Source: Panulirus ornatus (lineage: Eukaryota; Arthropoda; Malacostraca; Decapoda; Palinuridae). From it: a stretch of DNA of 64,000 nt. Location: the NCBI RefSeq assembly GCF_036320965.1, contig NC_092236.1:20491518-20555517 (forward strand), given 5' to 3'. A model generated the notes under the pieces. The model searched no databases, had not been told where the DNA came from, and saw nothing but the letters and a program-made list of their open reading frames with translations. The translations under genes and the position numbers were made by a program. Within the stretch, counting starts at the first letter, position 1. Each line of letters opens with the position of its first letter. This document shows, one piece after another, positions 51,839 through 63,059 of this stretch.

Positions 51839-54297
51839 TGCTTTGTCGCTGTCTCCCGCGTTTGCGAGGTACCGCAAGGAAACAGATGAAAGAAAGGGCC
51901 CAACCCACCCCCATACACATGTATATACATACGTCCACACACGCAAATATACATACCTACACAGCTTTCCATGGTTTACCCCAGACGCTTCACATGCCCT
52001 GATTCAATCCACTGACAGCACGTCAACCCCGGTATACCACATCGATCCAATTCACTCTATTCCTTGCCCTCCTTTCACCTCCTGCATGTTCAGGCCCCGA
52101 TCACACAAAATCTTTTTCACTCCATCTTTCCACCTCCAATTTGGTCTCCCACTTCTCCTCGTTCCCTCCACCTCCGACACATATATCCTCTTGGTCAATC
52201 TTTCCTCACTCATTCCCTCCATGTGCCCAAACCATTTCAAAACACCCTCTTCTGCTCTCTCAACCACGCTCTTTTTATTTCCACACATCTCTCTTACCCT
52301 TAAGTTACTTACTCGATCAAACCACCTCACACCACACATTGTCCTCAAACATCTCATTTCCAGCACATCCATCCTCCTGCGCACAACTCTATCCATAGCC
52401 CACGCCTCGCAACCATACAACATTGTTGGAACCACTATTCCTTCAAACATGCCCATTTTTGCTTTCCGAGATGATGTTCTCGACTTCCACACATTCTTCA
52501 AGGCTCCCAGGATTTTCGCCCCCTCCCCCACCCTATGATCCAATTCCGCTTCCATGGTTCCATCCGCTGCCAGATCCACTCCCAGATATCTAAAACACTT
52601 TACTTCCTCCAGTTTTTCTCCATTCAAACTTACCTCCTAATTGACTTGACCCTCAACCCTACTGTACCTAATAACCTTGCTCTTATTCACATTTACTCTT
52701 AACTTTCTTCTTTCACACACTTTACCAAACTCAGTCACCAGCTTCTGCAGTTTCTCACATGAATCAACCACCAGCACTGTATCATCAGCGAACAACAACT
52801 GACTCACTTCCCAAGCTCTCTCATCCACAACAGACTTCATACTTGCCCCTCTTTCCAAAACTCTTGCATTCACCTCCCTAACAACCCCATCCATAAACAA
52901 ATTAAACAACCATGGAGACATCACACACCCCTGCCGCAAACCTACATTCACTGAGAACCAATCACTTTCCTCTCTTCCTACACGTACACATGCCTCACAT
53001 CCTCGATAAAAACTTTTCACTGCTTCTAACAACTTGCCTCCCACACCATATATTCTTAATACCTTCCACAGAGCATCTCTATCAACTCTGTCATATGCCT
53101 TCTCCAGATCCATAAATGCTACATACAAATCCATTTGCTTTTCTAAGTATTTCTCACATACATTCTTCAAAGCAAACACCTGATCGACACATCCTCTACC
53201 GCTTCTGAAACCACACTGCTCTTCCCCAATCTGATGCTCTGTACATGCCTTCACCCTCTCAATCAATACCCTCCCATATAATTTACCAGGAATACTCAAC
53301 AAACTTATACCTCTGTAATTTGAGCACTCACTCTTATCCCCTTTGCCTTTGTACAATGGCACTATGCATGCATTCCGCCAATCCTCAGGCACCTCACCAT
53401 GAGTCATACATACATTAAATAACCTTACCAACCAGTCAACAATACAGTCACCCCCTTTTTTAATAGATTCCACTGCAATACCATCCAAACCTGCTGCCTT
53501 GCCGGCTTTCATCTTCCGCAAAGCTTTTACTACCTCTTCTCTGTTTACCAAATCATTTTCCCTAACCCTCTCACTTTGCACACCACTTCGACAAAAACAC
53601 CCTATATCTGCCACTCTATCATCAAACACATTCAACAAACCTTCAAAATACTCACTCCATCACCTTCTCACATCACCACTACTTGTTATCACCTCCCCAT
53701 TTGCGCCCTTCACTGAAGTTCCCATTTGCTCCCTTGTCTTACGCACTTTATTTACCTCCTTCCAGAACATCTTTTTATTCTCCCTAAAATTTAATGATAC
53801 TCTCTCACCCCAACTCTCATTTGCCCTCTTTTTCACCTCTTGCACCTTTCTCTTGACCTGTCTCTTTCTTTTATACATCTCCCACTCAATTGCATTTTTT
53901 CCCTGCAAAAATCGTCCAAATGCCTCTCTCTTCTCTTTAACTAATAATCTTACTTCTTCATCCCACCACTCACTACCCTTTCTAATCAACCCACCTCCCA
54001 CTCTTCTCATGCCACAAGCATCTTTTGCGCAAGCCATCACTGCTTTCCCTAAATACATCCCATTCCTCCCCCACTCCCCTTACCTCCTTTGTTCTCACCT
54101 TTTTCCATTCTGTACTCAGTCTCTCCTGGTACTTCCTCACACAAGTCTCCTTCCCAAGCTCACTTACTCTCACCACCCTCTTCACCCCAACATTCTCCCT
54201 TCTTTTCTGAAAACCCATACAAATCTTCACCTTCGCCTTAACAAGATAATGATCAGACATCCCTCCAGTTGCACCTCTCAGCACATTAACATCCATA
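51822..54297 (-). mobile_element. LINE family A copy 12, first unit of a tandem pair
   Basis: Minus strand, short 3' UTR, 5' end within the EN terminus (NVLRGATGGMSDHYLV). The RT frame is open from 53,638 to the shared W-to-TAG near 52,637, covering MDLEKAYD, GLRQGCVMSP and FADDTVLVVDS. Indels are present near 52,080, 53,660 and 54,050. It has private variants shared with copy 13: GGTACCGCAAGG in the 3' core, GATGAAAGAAAGGGCCC, a 3-bp deletion giving RQVKRK and CFCRSGVQ. The repeat period to copy 13 is 2,524 bp. Confidence 0.94.
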
Positions 54298-54316
54298 TAT
54301 ATATACATACAAAGTA

Positions 54317-54346
<30 letters not shown>
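54298..54346. repeat. (TA)n junction between LINE copies 12 and 13
   Basis: TATATA, CATACAAAGTATGA and a second TA run. The same arrangement as the 11/12 junction, followed by the T-rich LINE tail. Confidence 0.9.
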
Positions 54347-54363
<17 letters not shown>

Positions 54364-56562
54364 GCTTTGTCGCTGTCTCCCGCGTTTGCGAGGTACCGCA
54401 AGGAAACAGATGAAAGAAAGGGCCCAACCCACCCCCATACACATGTATATACATACGTCCACACACGCAAATATACATACCTACATAGCTTTCCATGGTT
54501 TACCCCAGACGCTTCACATGCCCTGATTCAATCCACTGACAGCACGTCAACCCCGGTATACCACATCGATCCAATTCACTCTATTCCTTGCCCTCCTTTC
54601 ACCTCCTGCATGTTCAGGCCCCGATCACACAAAATCTTTTTCACTCCATCTTTCCACCTCCAATTTGGTCTCCCACTTCTCCTCGTTCCCTCCACCTCCG
54701 ACACATATATCCTCTTGGTCAATCTTTCCTCACTCATTCCCTCCATGTGCCCAAACCATTTCAAAACACCCTCTTCTGCTCTCTCAACCACGCTCTTTTT
54801 ATTTCCACACATCTCTCTTACCCTTAAGTTACTTACTCGATCAAACCACCTCACACCACACATTGTCCTCAAACATCTCATTTCCAGCACATCCACCCTC
54901 CTGCGCACAACTCTATCCATAGCCCACGCCTCGCAACCATACAACATTGTTGGAACCACTATTCCTTCAAACATGCCCAATTTTGCTTTCCGAGATGATG
55001 TTCTCGACTTCCACACATTCTTCAAGGCTCCCAGGATTTTCGCCCCCTCCCCCACCCTATGATCCAATTCCGCTTCCATGGTTCCATCTGCTGCCAGATC
55101 CACTCCCAGATATCTAAAACACTTTACTTCCTCCAGTTTTTCTCCATTCAAACTTACCTCCTAATTGACTTGACCCTCAACCCTACTGTACCTAATAACC
55201 TTGCTCTTATTCACATTTACTCTTACCTTTCTTCTTTCACACACTTTACCAAACTCAGTCACCAGCTTCTGCAGTTTCTCACATGAATCACCACCAGCGC
55301 TGTATCATCAGCGAACAACAACTGACTCACTTCCCAAGCTCTCTCATCCACAACAGACTGCATACTTGCCCCTCTTTCCAAAACTCTTGCATTCACCTCC
55401 CTAACAACCCCATCCATAAACAAATTAAACAACCATGGAGACATCACACACCCCTGCCGCAAACCTACATTCACTGAGAACCAATCACTTTCCTCTCTTC
55501 CTACGCGTACACATGCCTCACATCCTCGATAAAAACTTTTCACTGCTTCTAACAACTTGCCTCCCACACCATATATTCTTAATACCTTCCACAGAGCATC
55601 TCTATCAACTCTGTCATATGCCTTCTCCAGATCCATAAATGCTACATACAAATCCATTTGCTTTTCTAAGTATTTCTCACATACATTCTTCAAAGCAAAC
55701 ACCTGATCGACACATCCTCTACCGCTTCTGAAACCACACTGCTCTTCCCCAATCTGATGCTCTGTACATGCCTTCACCCTCTCAATCAATACCCTCCCAT
55801 ATAATTTACCAGGAATACTCAACAAACTTATACCTCTGTAATTTGAGCACTCACTCTTATCCCCTTTGCCTTTGTACAATGGCACTATGCATGCATTCCG
55901 CCAATCCTCAGGCACCTCACCATGAGTCATACATACATTAAATAACCTTACCAACCAGTCAACAATACAGTCACCCCCTTTTTTAATAAATTCCACTGCA
56001 ATACCATCCAAACCTGCTGCCTTGCCGGCTTTCATCTTCCGCAAAGCTTTTACTACCTCTTCTCTGTTTACCAAATCATTTTCCCTAACCCTCTCACTTT
56101 GCACACCACTTCGACAAAAACACCCTATATCTGCCACTCTATCATCAAACACATTCAACAAACCTTCAAAATACTCACTCCATCGCCTTCTCACATCACC
56201 ACTACTTGTTATCACCTCCCCATTTGCGCCCTTCACTGAAGTTCCCATTTGCTACCTTGTCTTACGCACTTTATTTACCTCCTTCCAGAACATCTTTTTA
56301 TTCTCCCTAAAATTTAATGATACTCTCTCACCCCAACTCTCATTTGCCCTCTTTTTCACCTCTTGCACCTTTCTCTTGACCTGTCTCTTTCTTTTATACA
56401 TCTCCCACTCAATTGCATTTTTTCCCTGCAAAAATCGTCCAAATGCCTCTCTCTTCTCTTTAACTAATAATCTTACTTCTTCATCCCACCACTCACTACC
56501 CTTTCTAATCAACCCACCTCCCACTCTTCTCATGCCACAAGCATCTTTTGCGCGATCCATCA
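54347..56562 (-). mobile_element. LINE family A copy 13, second unit of the tandem pair
   Basis: Minus strand. Almost identical to copy 12, including the shared TAG (near 55,161) and the private 3'-UTR variants. The RT frame is open from 56,248 to 55,259, where a 1-nt deletion right after FADDTALV shifts it. Some positions match copy 11 rather than copy 12 (SMQSVVDE; the KVRVNV spelling), so the copy is mosaic. The 5' end stops at 56,562, about 230 bp short of the copy 12 end, and faces copy 14 across 18 bp. Confidence 0.94.
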
Positions 56563-56580
56563 TATATATATGTATATATA
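56563..56580. repeat. 18-bp TA-rich spacer of a head-to-head LINE pair
   Basis: TATATATATGTATATATA separates the 5' ends of copies 13 (minus) and 14 (plus), creating an inverted repeat with arms of about 2 kb. Confidence 0.9.
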
Positions 56581-58826
56581 GGAGGGATGTCTGATCATTA
56601 TCTTGTGGAGGCTAAGGTGAAGATTTGTATGGGTTTTCAGAAAAGAAGAGTGAATGTTGGGGTGAAGAGGGTGGTGAGAGTAAGTGAGCTTGAGAAGGAG
56701 ACCTGTGTGAGGAAGTACCAGGAGAGACTGAGTACAGAATGGAAAAAGGTGAGAACAATGGAAGCAAGGGGAGTGGGGGAGGAATGGGATGTATTTAGGG
56801 AATCAGTGATGGATTGCGCAAAAGATGCTTGTGGCATGAGAAGAGTGGGAGGTGGGTTGATTAGAAAGGGTAGTGAGTGGTGGGATGAAGAAGTAAGAGT
56901 ATTAGAGAAAGAGAAGAGAGAGGCATTTGGACGATTTTTGCAGGGAAAAAATGCAATTGAGTGGGAGATGTATAAAAGAAAGAGACAGGAGGTCAAGAGA
57001 AAGGTGCAAGAGGTGAAAAAAAGGGCAAATGAGAGTTGGGGTAAGAGAGTATCATTAAATTTTAGGGAGAATAAAAAGATGTTCTGGAAGGAGGTACATA
57101 AAGTGCGTAAGACAAGGGAGCAAATGGGAACTTCGGTGAAGGGCGCAAGTGGGGAGGTGATAACAAGTAGTGGTGATGTGAGAAGGAGATGGAGTGAATA
57201 TTTTGAAGGTTTGTTGAATGTGTTTGATGATAGAGTGGCAGATATAGGGTGTTTTGGTCGAGGTGGTGTGCAAAGTGAGAGGGTTAGGGAAAATGATTTG
57301 GTATACAGAGAAGAGGTAGTGAAAGCTTTGCGGAAGATGAAAGCTGGCAAGGCAGCAGGTTTGGATGGTATTGCAGTGGAATTCATTAAAAAAGGGGGTG
57401 ACTGTATTGTTGACTGGTTGGTAAGGTTATTTAATGTATGTATGACTCATGGTGAGGTGCCTGAGGATTGGCGGAATGCGTGCATAGTGCCATTGTACAA
57501 AGGCAAAGGGGATAAGAGTGAGTGCTCAAATTACAGAGGTATAAGTTTGTTGAGTATTCCTGGTAAATTATATGGGAGGGTATTGATTGAGAGGGTGAAG
57601 GCATGTACAGAGCATCAGATTGGGGAAGAGCAGTGTGGTTTCAGAAGTGGTAGAGGATGTGTGGATCAGGTGTTTGCTTTGAAGAATGTGTGTGAGAAAT
57701 ACTTAGAAAAGCAAATGGATTTGTATGTAGCATTTATGGATCTGGAGAAGGCATATGATAGAGTTGATAGAGATGCTCTGTGGAAGGTATTAAGAATATA
57801 TGGTGTGGGAGGAAAGTTGTTAGAAGCAGTGAAAAGTTTTTATCGAGGATGTAAGGCATGTGTACGTGTAGGAAGAGAGGAAAGTGATTGGTTCTCAGTG
57901 AATGTAGGTTTGCGGCAGGGGTGTGTGATGTCTCCATGGTTGTTTAATTTGTTTATGGATGGGGTTGTTAGGGAGGTAAATGCAAGAGTTTTGGAAAGAG
58001 GGGCAAGTACGAAGTCTGTTGGGGATGAGAGAGCTTGGGAAGTGAGTCAGTTGTTGTTCGCTGATGATACAGCGCTGGTGGCTGATTCATGTGAGAAACT
58101 GCAGAAGCTGGTGACTGAGTTTGGAAAAGTGTGTGGAAGAAGAAAGTTAAGAGTAAATGTGAATAAGAGCAAGGTTATTAGGTACAGTAGGGTTGAGGGT
58201 CAAGTCAATTGGGAGGTGAGTTTGAATGGAGAAAAACTGGAGGAAGTGAAGTGTTTTAGATATCTGGGAGTGGATCTGGCAGCGGATGGAACCATGGAAG
58301 CGGAAGTGGATCATAGGGTGGGGGAGGGGGCGAAAATCCTGGGGGCCTTGAAGAATGTGTGGAAGTCGAGAACATTATCTCGGAAAGCAAAAATGGGTAT
58401 GTTTGAAGGAATAGTGGTTCCAACAATGTTGTATGGTTGCGAGGCGTGGGCTATGGATAGAGTTGTGCGCAGGAGGATGGATGTGCTGGAAATGAGATGT
58501 TTGAGGACAATGTGTGGTGTGAGGTGGTTTGATCGAGTGAGTAACGTAAGGGTAAGAGAGATGTGTGGAAATAAAAAGAGCGTGGTTGAGAGAGCAGAAG
58601 AGGGTGTTTTGAAGTGGTTTGGGCACATGGAGAGATGAGTGAGGAAAGATTGACCAAGAGGATATATGTGTCGGAGGTGGAGGGAACAAGGAGAAGAGGG
58701 AGACCAAATTGGAGGTGGAAAGATGGAGTGAAAAAGATTTTGTGTGATCGGGGCCTGAGCATGCAGGAGGGTGAAAGGAGGGCAAGGAATAGAGTGAATT
58801 GGAGCTATGTGGTATACCGGGGTTGA
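56581..58826 (+). pseudogene. LINE family A reverse transcriptase (EN terminus-RT-C-terminal domain), one frameshift
   Basis: The open frame runs from 56,548 (its first ~11 codons come from the TA spacer) to 58,638, 696 codons; a 1-nt deletion near 58,630 ends it. The last ~65 codons continue in the next frame to the natural stop at 58,824-58,826. Residues: SDH 15-17 (last motif of AP-like endonucleases); a basic, coiled linker with KRKRQEVKRKVQEVKKR about 142-158; GKAAGLDG 267-274; MDLEKAYD 397-404 (catalytic Asp 398); GLRQGCVMSP about 453-462; FADD 504-507 (catalytic Asp pair); YLGVDLAADG and YGCEAW about 627; then [10 protein letters not shown] after the shift. This layout matches RT proteins of APE-type non-LTR elements. 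I cannot assign the clade (RTE, CR1 or Jockey-like) by eye. It would make element cDNA at a nicked target if intact. Confidence 0.93.
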
Positions 58827-59024
58827 CGTGCTGTCAGTGGATTGAAGCAGGGCATGTGAAGCGTCTGGGGTAAACCATGGAAAGCTGTGTAGGTATGTAT
58901 ATTTGCGTGTGTGGACGTATGTATATACATGTGTATGGGGGGGGTTGGGCCATTTCTTTCGTCTGTTTCCTTGCGCTACCTCGCAAACGCGGGAGACAGC
59001 GACAAAGTATAATAAAAATAAAAG

Positions 59025-59038
<14 letters not shown>
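56581..59038 (+). mobile_element. LINE family A copy 14, best-preserved copy
   Basis: Plus strand, from the EN terminus (GGMSDHYLV) to a short 3' UTR ending GACAAAGTATAATA plus an A-rich tail. It contains the longest intact reading frame in the window. Every other copy can be aligned to it, so it serves as the reference for this family. (TA)n follows at 59,039-59,086. Most of the 5' part (5' UTR and nearly all of the endonuclease) is missing. Confidence 0.95.

Positions 59039-59086
<48 letters not shown>
59039..59086. repeat. (TA)n microsatellite
   Basis: About 24 TA units between the A-rich tail of copy 14 and the start of copy 15. Confidence 0.95.
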
Positions 59087-59090
<4 letters not shown>

Positions 59091-59563
59091 AGAGAGCTTG
59101 GGAAGTGAGTCAGTTGTTGTTCGCTGATGATACAGCACTGGTGGCTGATTCATGTGAGAAACTGAAGAAGCTGGTGACTGAGTTTAGTAAAGTATGTGAA
59201 AGAAGAAAGTTAAGAGTAAATGTGAATAAGAGCAAGGTTATTAGGTACAGTAGGGTTGAGGGTCAAGTCAATTGGGAGGTAAGTTTGAATGGAGAAAAAC
59301 TGGAGGAAGTAAAGTGTTTTAGATATCTGGGAGTGGATCTGGCAGCGGATGGAACCATGGAAGCGGAAGTGGATGATAGGGTGGGGGAGGGGGCGAAAAT
59401 TCTGGGAGCGTTGAAGAATGTGTGGAAGTCGAGAACATTATCTCGGAAAGCAAAAATGGGTATGTTTGAAGGAATAGTGGTTCCAACAATGTTGTATGGT
59501 TGCGAGGCGTGGGCTATGGATAGAGTTGTGCGCAGGAGGATGAATGTGCTGGAAATGAGATGT
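59087..59563 (+). mobile_element. LINE family A copy 15, internal fragment without a 3' end
   Basis: Plus strand, open frame from DERAWEVSQLLFADDTALV to RRRMNVLEMRC. Unlike ordinary 5'-truncated insertions it also lacks the 3' part: homology stops abruptly at 59,563 in unrelated sequence. A later deletion or recombination must have removed its 3' end. Confidence 0.9.
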
Positions 59564-59719
59564 CTTCTGTCATTCATCCACCACTCTTGTACTATAAAAT
59601 ATTTCTTTACATCCTATTTAACATGTTTCTTACTTCAGTTCATGTTCAGTGCATGTTATGTTCTCTAATTGCTCAAAACCCACATCTCTCAAAGACCTGC
59701 TCACTGTCTACATCATTGA

Positions 59720-60340
59720 TTTCTAAAAACTAAAGGTTGTGATAAGATCACCATTCATTCTTTTCTCTTTCAACCATCTAGCCTTTCCTTGTAAATGAGC
59801 TCTTTTAAGTCTGATATCATCTTTGTTGCCTTCCTCTGGACCTTCTCTATAAGCTCTTTGTGCTTCTTTAGGTGAAGCGACCTGAGAAGCATATTCTAGT
59901 ATTGGCCTTAAGTAGGATATGAAGAACTTACTAAAAATTTCCTTATCCATATACTTGAAAGCTATTCTGATATAGCTCATAAACAGCTTGTCTCCTTAAC
60001 TATTCTCCTGGTCTGCAGGAGGTGTTGAGAGGTCATGTAGGATGAGACTGAAGACTATTAGAGAGACAACTGTTCCTAAGAGGTTCTCCATTGTAATTTC
60101 AGGGTTTTGGAAGTAGTGACTCTTACCTGTCAGTCTGCAACAAAATTGGCTTACCATTTCTTTGCCATTTCTGTGGAAGGCAGTGTCAGGTATCCTTTGT
60201 GTGAGGATGTGTCAAATGCTTTGTTGATTCCAGCTGTTAATAAAACAGTGCTAAACGAGGGGATGTGGTTGGTTGAAGCTATACAGAATATGTTGTGTGA
60301 GGTCAGTATGCAGTGATTCAGTCTAAAGCTGTGCTGTGTG
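59720..60340 (-). mobile_element. CR1/Jockey-type LINE relic, second piece (family E-like)
   Basis: The minus strand encodes YIRIAFKYMDKEIFSKFF, SYLRPILEYASQV, SPKEAQRAYREG and KRMNGDLITTF. These match in order the RP-x-LEYA...W/ASP and R-x-x-GDLI signatures at the C-terminus of CR1/Jockey-like RT proteins. Upstream on the same strand a GINKAFDTSSH-like piece resembles the F-x-KAFDxVxH RT motif, but frames are broken. It is a different family from LINE A and heavily decayed. Confidence 0.65.
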
Positions 60341-60439
60341 GGTGAGAGAGGGAATGTTGTTTGGTTTTCTTATGTGCAGTCTGAGCACCATTTAGTTCTG
60401 CAGTAAATAAGGAAGATCTTTTGAAAATTTTACTGTCAT

Positions 60440-60778
60440 GTGTACATTACACATGACAGCTAGACTGAGTGTGAACGAGTGTGGCCTTAGTTGTCTTTTC
60501 CTAGCGCTACCTTGCTCACACATGGGGGGAGGGGGTGCTATTTCATGTGTGGTGGGGTGGTGGCAGGAATGGATGAAGGCAGCATGTACATGTGTATATA
60601 TGTATATGTCTGTGTATGTATATGTATGTATAAGTTGAAATGTATAGGTATGTATATGTGCATGTGGACGTTCATGTATATACATTTGTGAGCGGGTGGG
60701 TTGGGCCATTCTTCATCTGTTTCATTGCGCTACCTCGCTAACACAGGAGACAGTGACAAAGTATAATAAAAAAGAAAG
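60440..60778 (+). mobile_element. LINE family A solitary 3' UTR (long form, old)
   Basis: Plus-strand long 3' UTR only, from GACAGCTAGACTGAGTG to the CTACCTCGCTAACACAGGAG core and GTGACAAAGTATAATAAAAAA. More substitutions than other copies, including in the stem-loop, so an older and very short (severely 5'-truncated) insertion. Confidence 0.88.
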
Positions 60779-61250
60779 TAATTTTTCTTCAGTAACAGCA
60801 AAATCTATACCACCTCATTGTGAGCCATCACTGAATATACCCTTTCTGTTATCATGAAGTCTCAAACTGAAGGAATTTAGATTGTGTTATTACACCACAA
60901 AAGAGCCCACCTCATCCTCCTCCCATGTGGAATGCAGCCTCAAAGCTGCATGAACCCCATATAAGGGGTCCTCAAGTTACACAACTATCTTTTCAACTAT
61001 TCTTTCCATATTTTGCATCCCCCAATAAAGAAATAAATTTCAACAACTCAAACATTCTTGATCGTCTTATTTCACAATTACACCTAATGTACACGCACAA
61101 TAATGATGGTAATAAGAGTTCTTATAATTTGGTTGTTCAAACATAGTTCTTATTAAAAAAATCATTATCATATAAAATATAACATTTATTAATATATTTG
61201 TAGAAAAAAGAATCATCACAATGAAGTATAAGTTGTATTATTATACATAT
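60779..61250. other. Intergenic DNA
   Basis: No gene or known repeat recognised. AT-rich. Confidence 0.5.
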
Positions 61251-61258
61251 AAAAAGTT
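61251..61258 (+). repeat. Probable target-site duplication, left (LINE copy 16)
   Basis: AAAAAGTT precedes the LINE start and AAAAAGTT recurs at 62,402-62,409 after the A tail. Because it is A-rich and overlaps the LINE's own GTTCTCAG, the assignment is less secure than for copy 1. Confidence 0.5.
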
Positions 61259-62370
61259 CTCAGTGAATGTAGGTTTGCGGCAGGGGTGTGTGATGTCTCC
61301 ATGGTTGTTTAATTTGTTTATGGATGGGGTTGTTAGGGAGGTAAATGCAAGAGTCCTGGAAAGAGGGGCAAGTATGAAGTCTGTTGGGGATGAGAGAGCT
61401 TGGGAAGTGAGTCAGTTGTTGTTCGCTGATGATACAGCGCTGGTGGCTGATTCATGTGAGAAACTGCAGAGGCTGGTGACTGAGTTTGGTAAAGTGTGTG
61501 GAAGAAGAAAGTTAAGAGTAAATGTGAATAAGAGCAAGGTTATTAGGTACAGTAGGGTTGAGGGTCAGGTCAATTGGGAGGTGAGTTTGAATGGAGAAAA
61601 ACTGGAGGAAGTGAAGTGTTTTAGATATCTGGGAGTGGATCTGTCAGCGGATGGAACCATGGAAGCGGAAGTGGATCATAGGGTGGGGGAGGGGGCGAAA
61701 ATTTTGGGAGCCTTGAAAAATGTGTGGAAGTCGAGAACAGTATCTCGGAAAGCAAAAATGGGTATGTTTGAAGGAATAGTGGTTCCAACAATGTTGTATG
61801 GTTGCGAGGCGTGGGCTATGGATAGAGTTGTGCGCAGGAGGATGGATGTGCTGGAAATGAGATGTTTGAGGACAATGTGTGGTGTGAGGTGGTTTGATCG
61901 AGTAAGTAACGTAAGGGTAAGAGAGATGTGTGGAAATAAAAAGAGCGTGGTTGAGAGAGCAGAAGAGGGTGTTTTGAAATGGTTTGGGCACATGGAGAGA
62001 ATGAGTGAGGAAAGATTGACCAAGAGGATATATGTGTCGGAGGTGGAGGGAACGAGGAGAAGAGGGAGACCAAATTGGAGGTGGAAAGATGGAGTGAAAA
62101 AGATTTTGTGTGATCGGGGCCTGAACATGCAGGAGGGTGAAAGGAGGGCAAGGAATAGAGTGAATTGGAGCGATGTGGTATACAGGGGTTGACGTGCTGT
62201 CAGTGGATTGAATCAAGGCATGTGAAGCGTCTGGGGTAAACCATGGAAAGCTGTGTAGGTATGTATATTTGCGTGTGTGGACGTGTGTATGTACGTGTGT
62301 ATGGGGGTTGGGCCATTTCTTTCGTCTGTTTCCTCGCGCTACCTCGCAAACGCGGGAGACAGCGACAAAG

Positions 62371-62401
<31 letters not shown>
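61257..62401 (+). mobile_element. LINE family A copy 16, young, intact 3' half
   Basis: Plus strand, 5'-truncated at FSVNVGLRQGC (just before RT motif B). The frame is fully open from there through [43 protein letters not shown] and [10 protein letters not shown] to the natural stop at 62,190-62,192. Short 3' UTR and a pure tail of about 34 A, the cleanest tail here, arguing for recent insertion. It starts at the same LINE nucleotide as the inverted part of copy 7. Confidence 0.94.
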
Positions 62402-62409
<8 letters not shown>

Positions 62410-62411
<2 letters not shown>

Positions 62412-62896
62412 CAGATGCATCAAATATTTTTGGAATCTGTTTTCAAAGAGTGAAGTTTGGTTCTAGGAAACCAGTCCAACGACTGCCCACTTTCGTGAAA
62501 TAACCATTCAACGGAAGATTAACTACAGCCTTTAACCACATCAAAATTCATAGTTGTACCATTTGGGAATACACTAACCATTTTTGTTTTGAGGAAAAGC
62601 AAGGGATAAGGGGATAAAAGCTCCAATTTAGACCCAGTTCCAAAAGATGAGGCTCCTAATCAGAAATAAAAGGGTTTCCAGTTTCAGAGCTTAAATTCTG
62701 AGGCAGTGATACAGCATAAATATCTTTATAATGACAAATGGATTCTACTTGAATGAATTCTCAATAAAAGCACACAATTAAATTTCACCTAACCTTTGAT
62801 GGATTCTAACCATTGATTGGTGTAAACTGGCATATTTAGTGATATAAAGGACTCTGAAAAACTACTGATATAAGTTGCAAAATCAAAACTATTCTT
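62410..62896. other. Intergenic DNA
   Basis: No gene or known repeat recognised. Confidence 0.5.
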
Positions 62897-62980
62897 TCAA
62901 ACTATTCGCCATTTCCCGCGTTAGCAAGGCAGCGTTAAGAACAGAGGACTGGGCCTCTGAGGGAATATCCTCACCTGGCA
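62897..62980 (-). mobile_element. SINE family B copy 10, 3' fragment
   Basis: Minus orientation. Only the last ~85 nt, from CTATTCGCCATTTCCCGCG to GGAATATCCTCACCTGG, followed by a short A/T-rich flank. It is not in a microsatellite. Confidence 0.85.
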
Positions 62981-63059
62981 AAATATATACATAAAAAAAA
63001 ATATCCCAGTACTCAGAATTTCTTCCTTTTTCATATTTCATTTTTTTCATAATAATACA

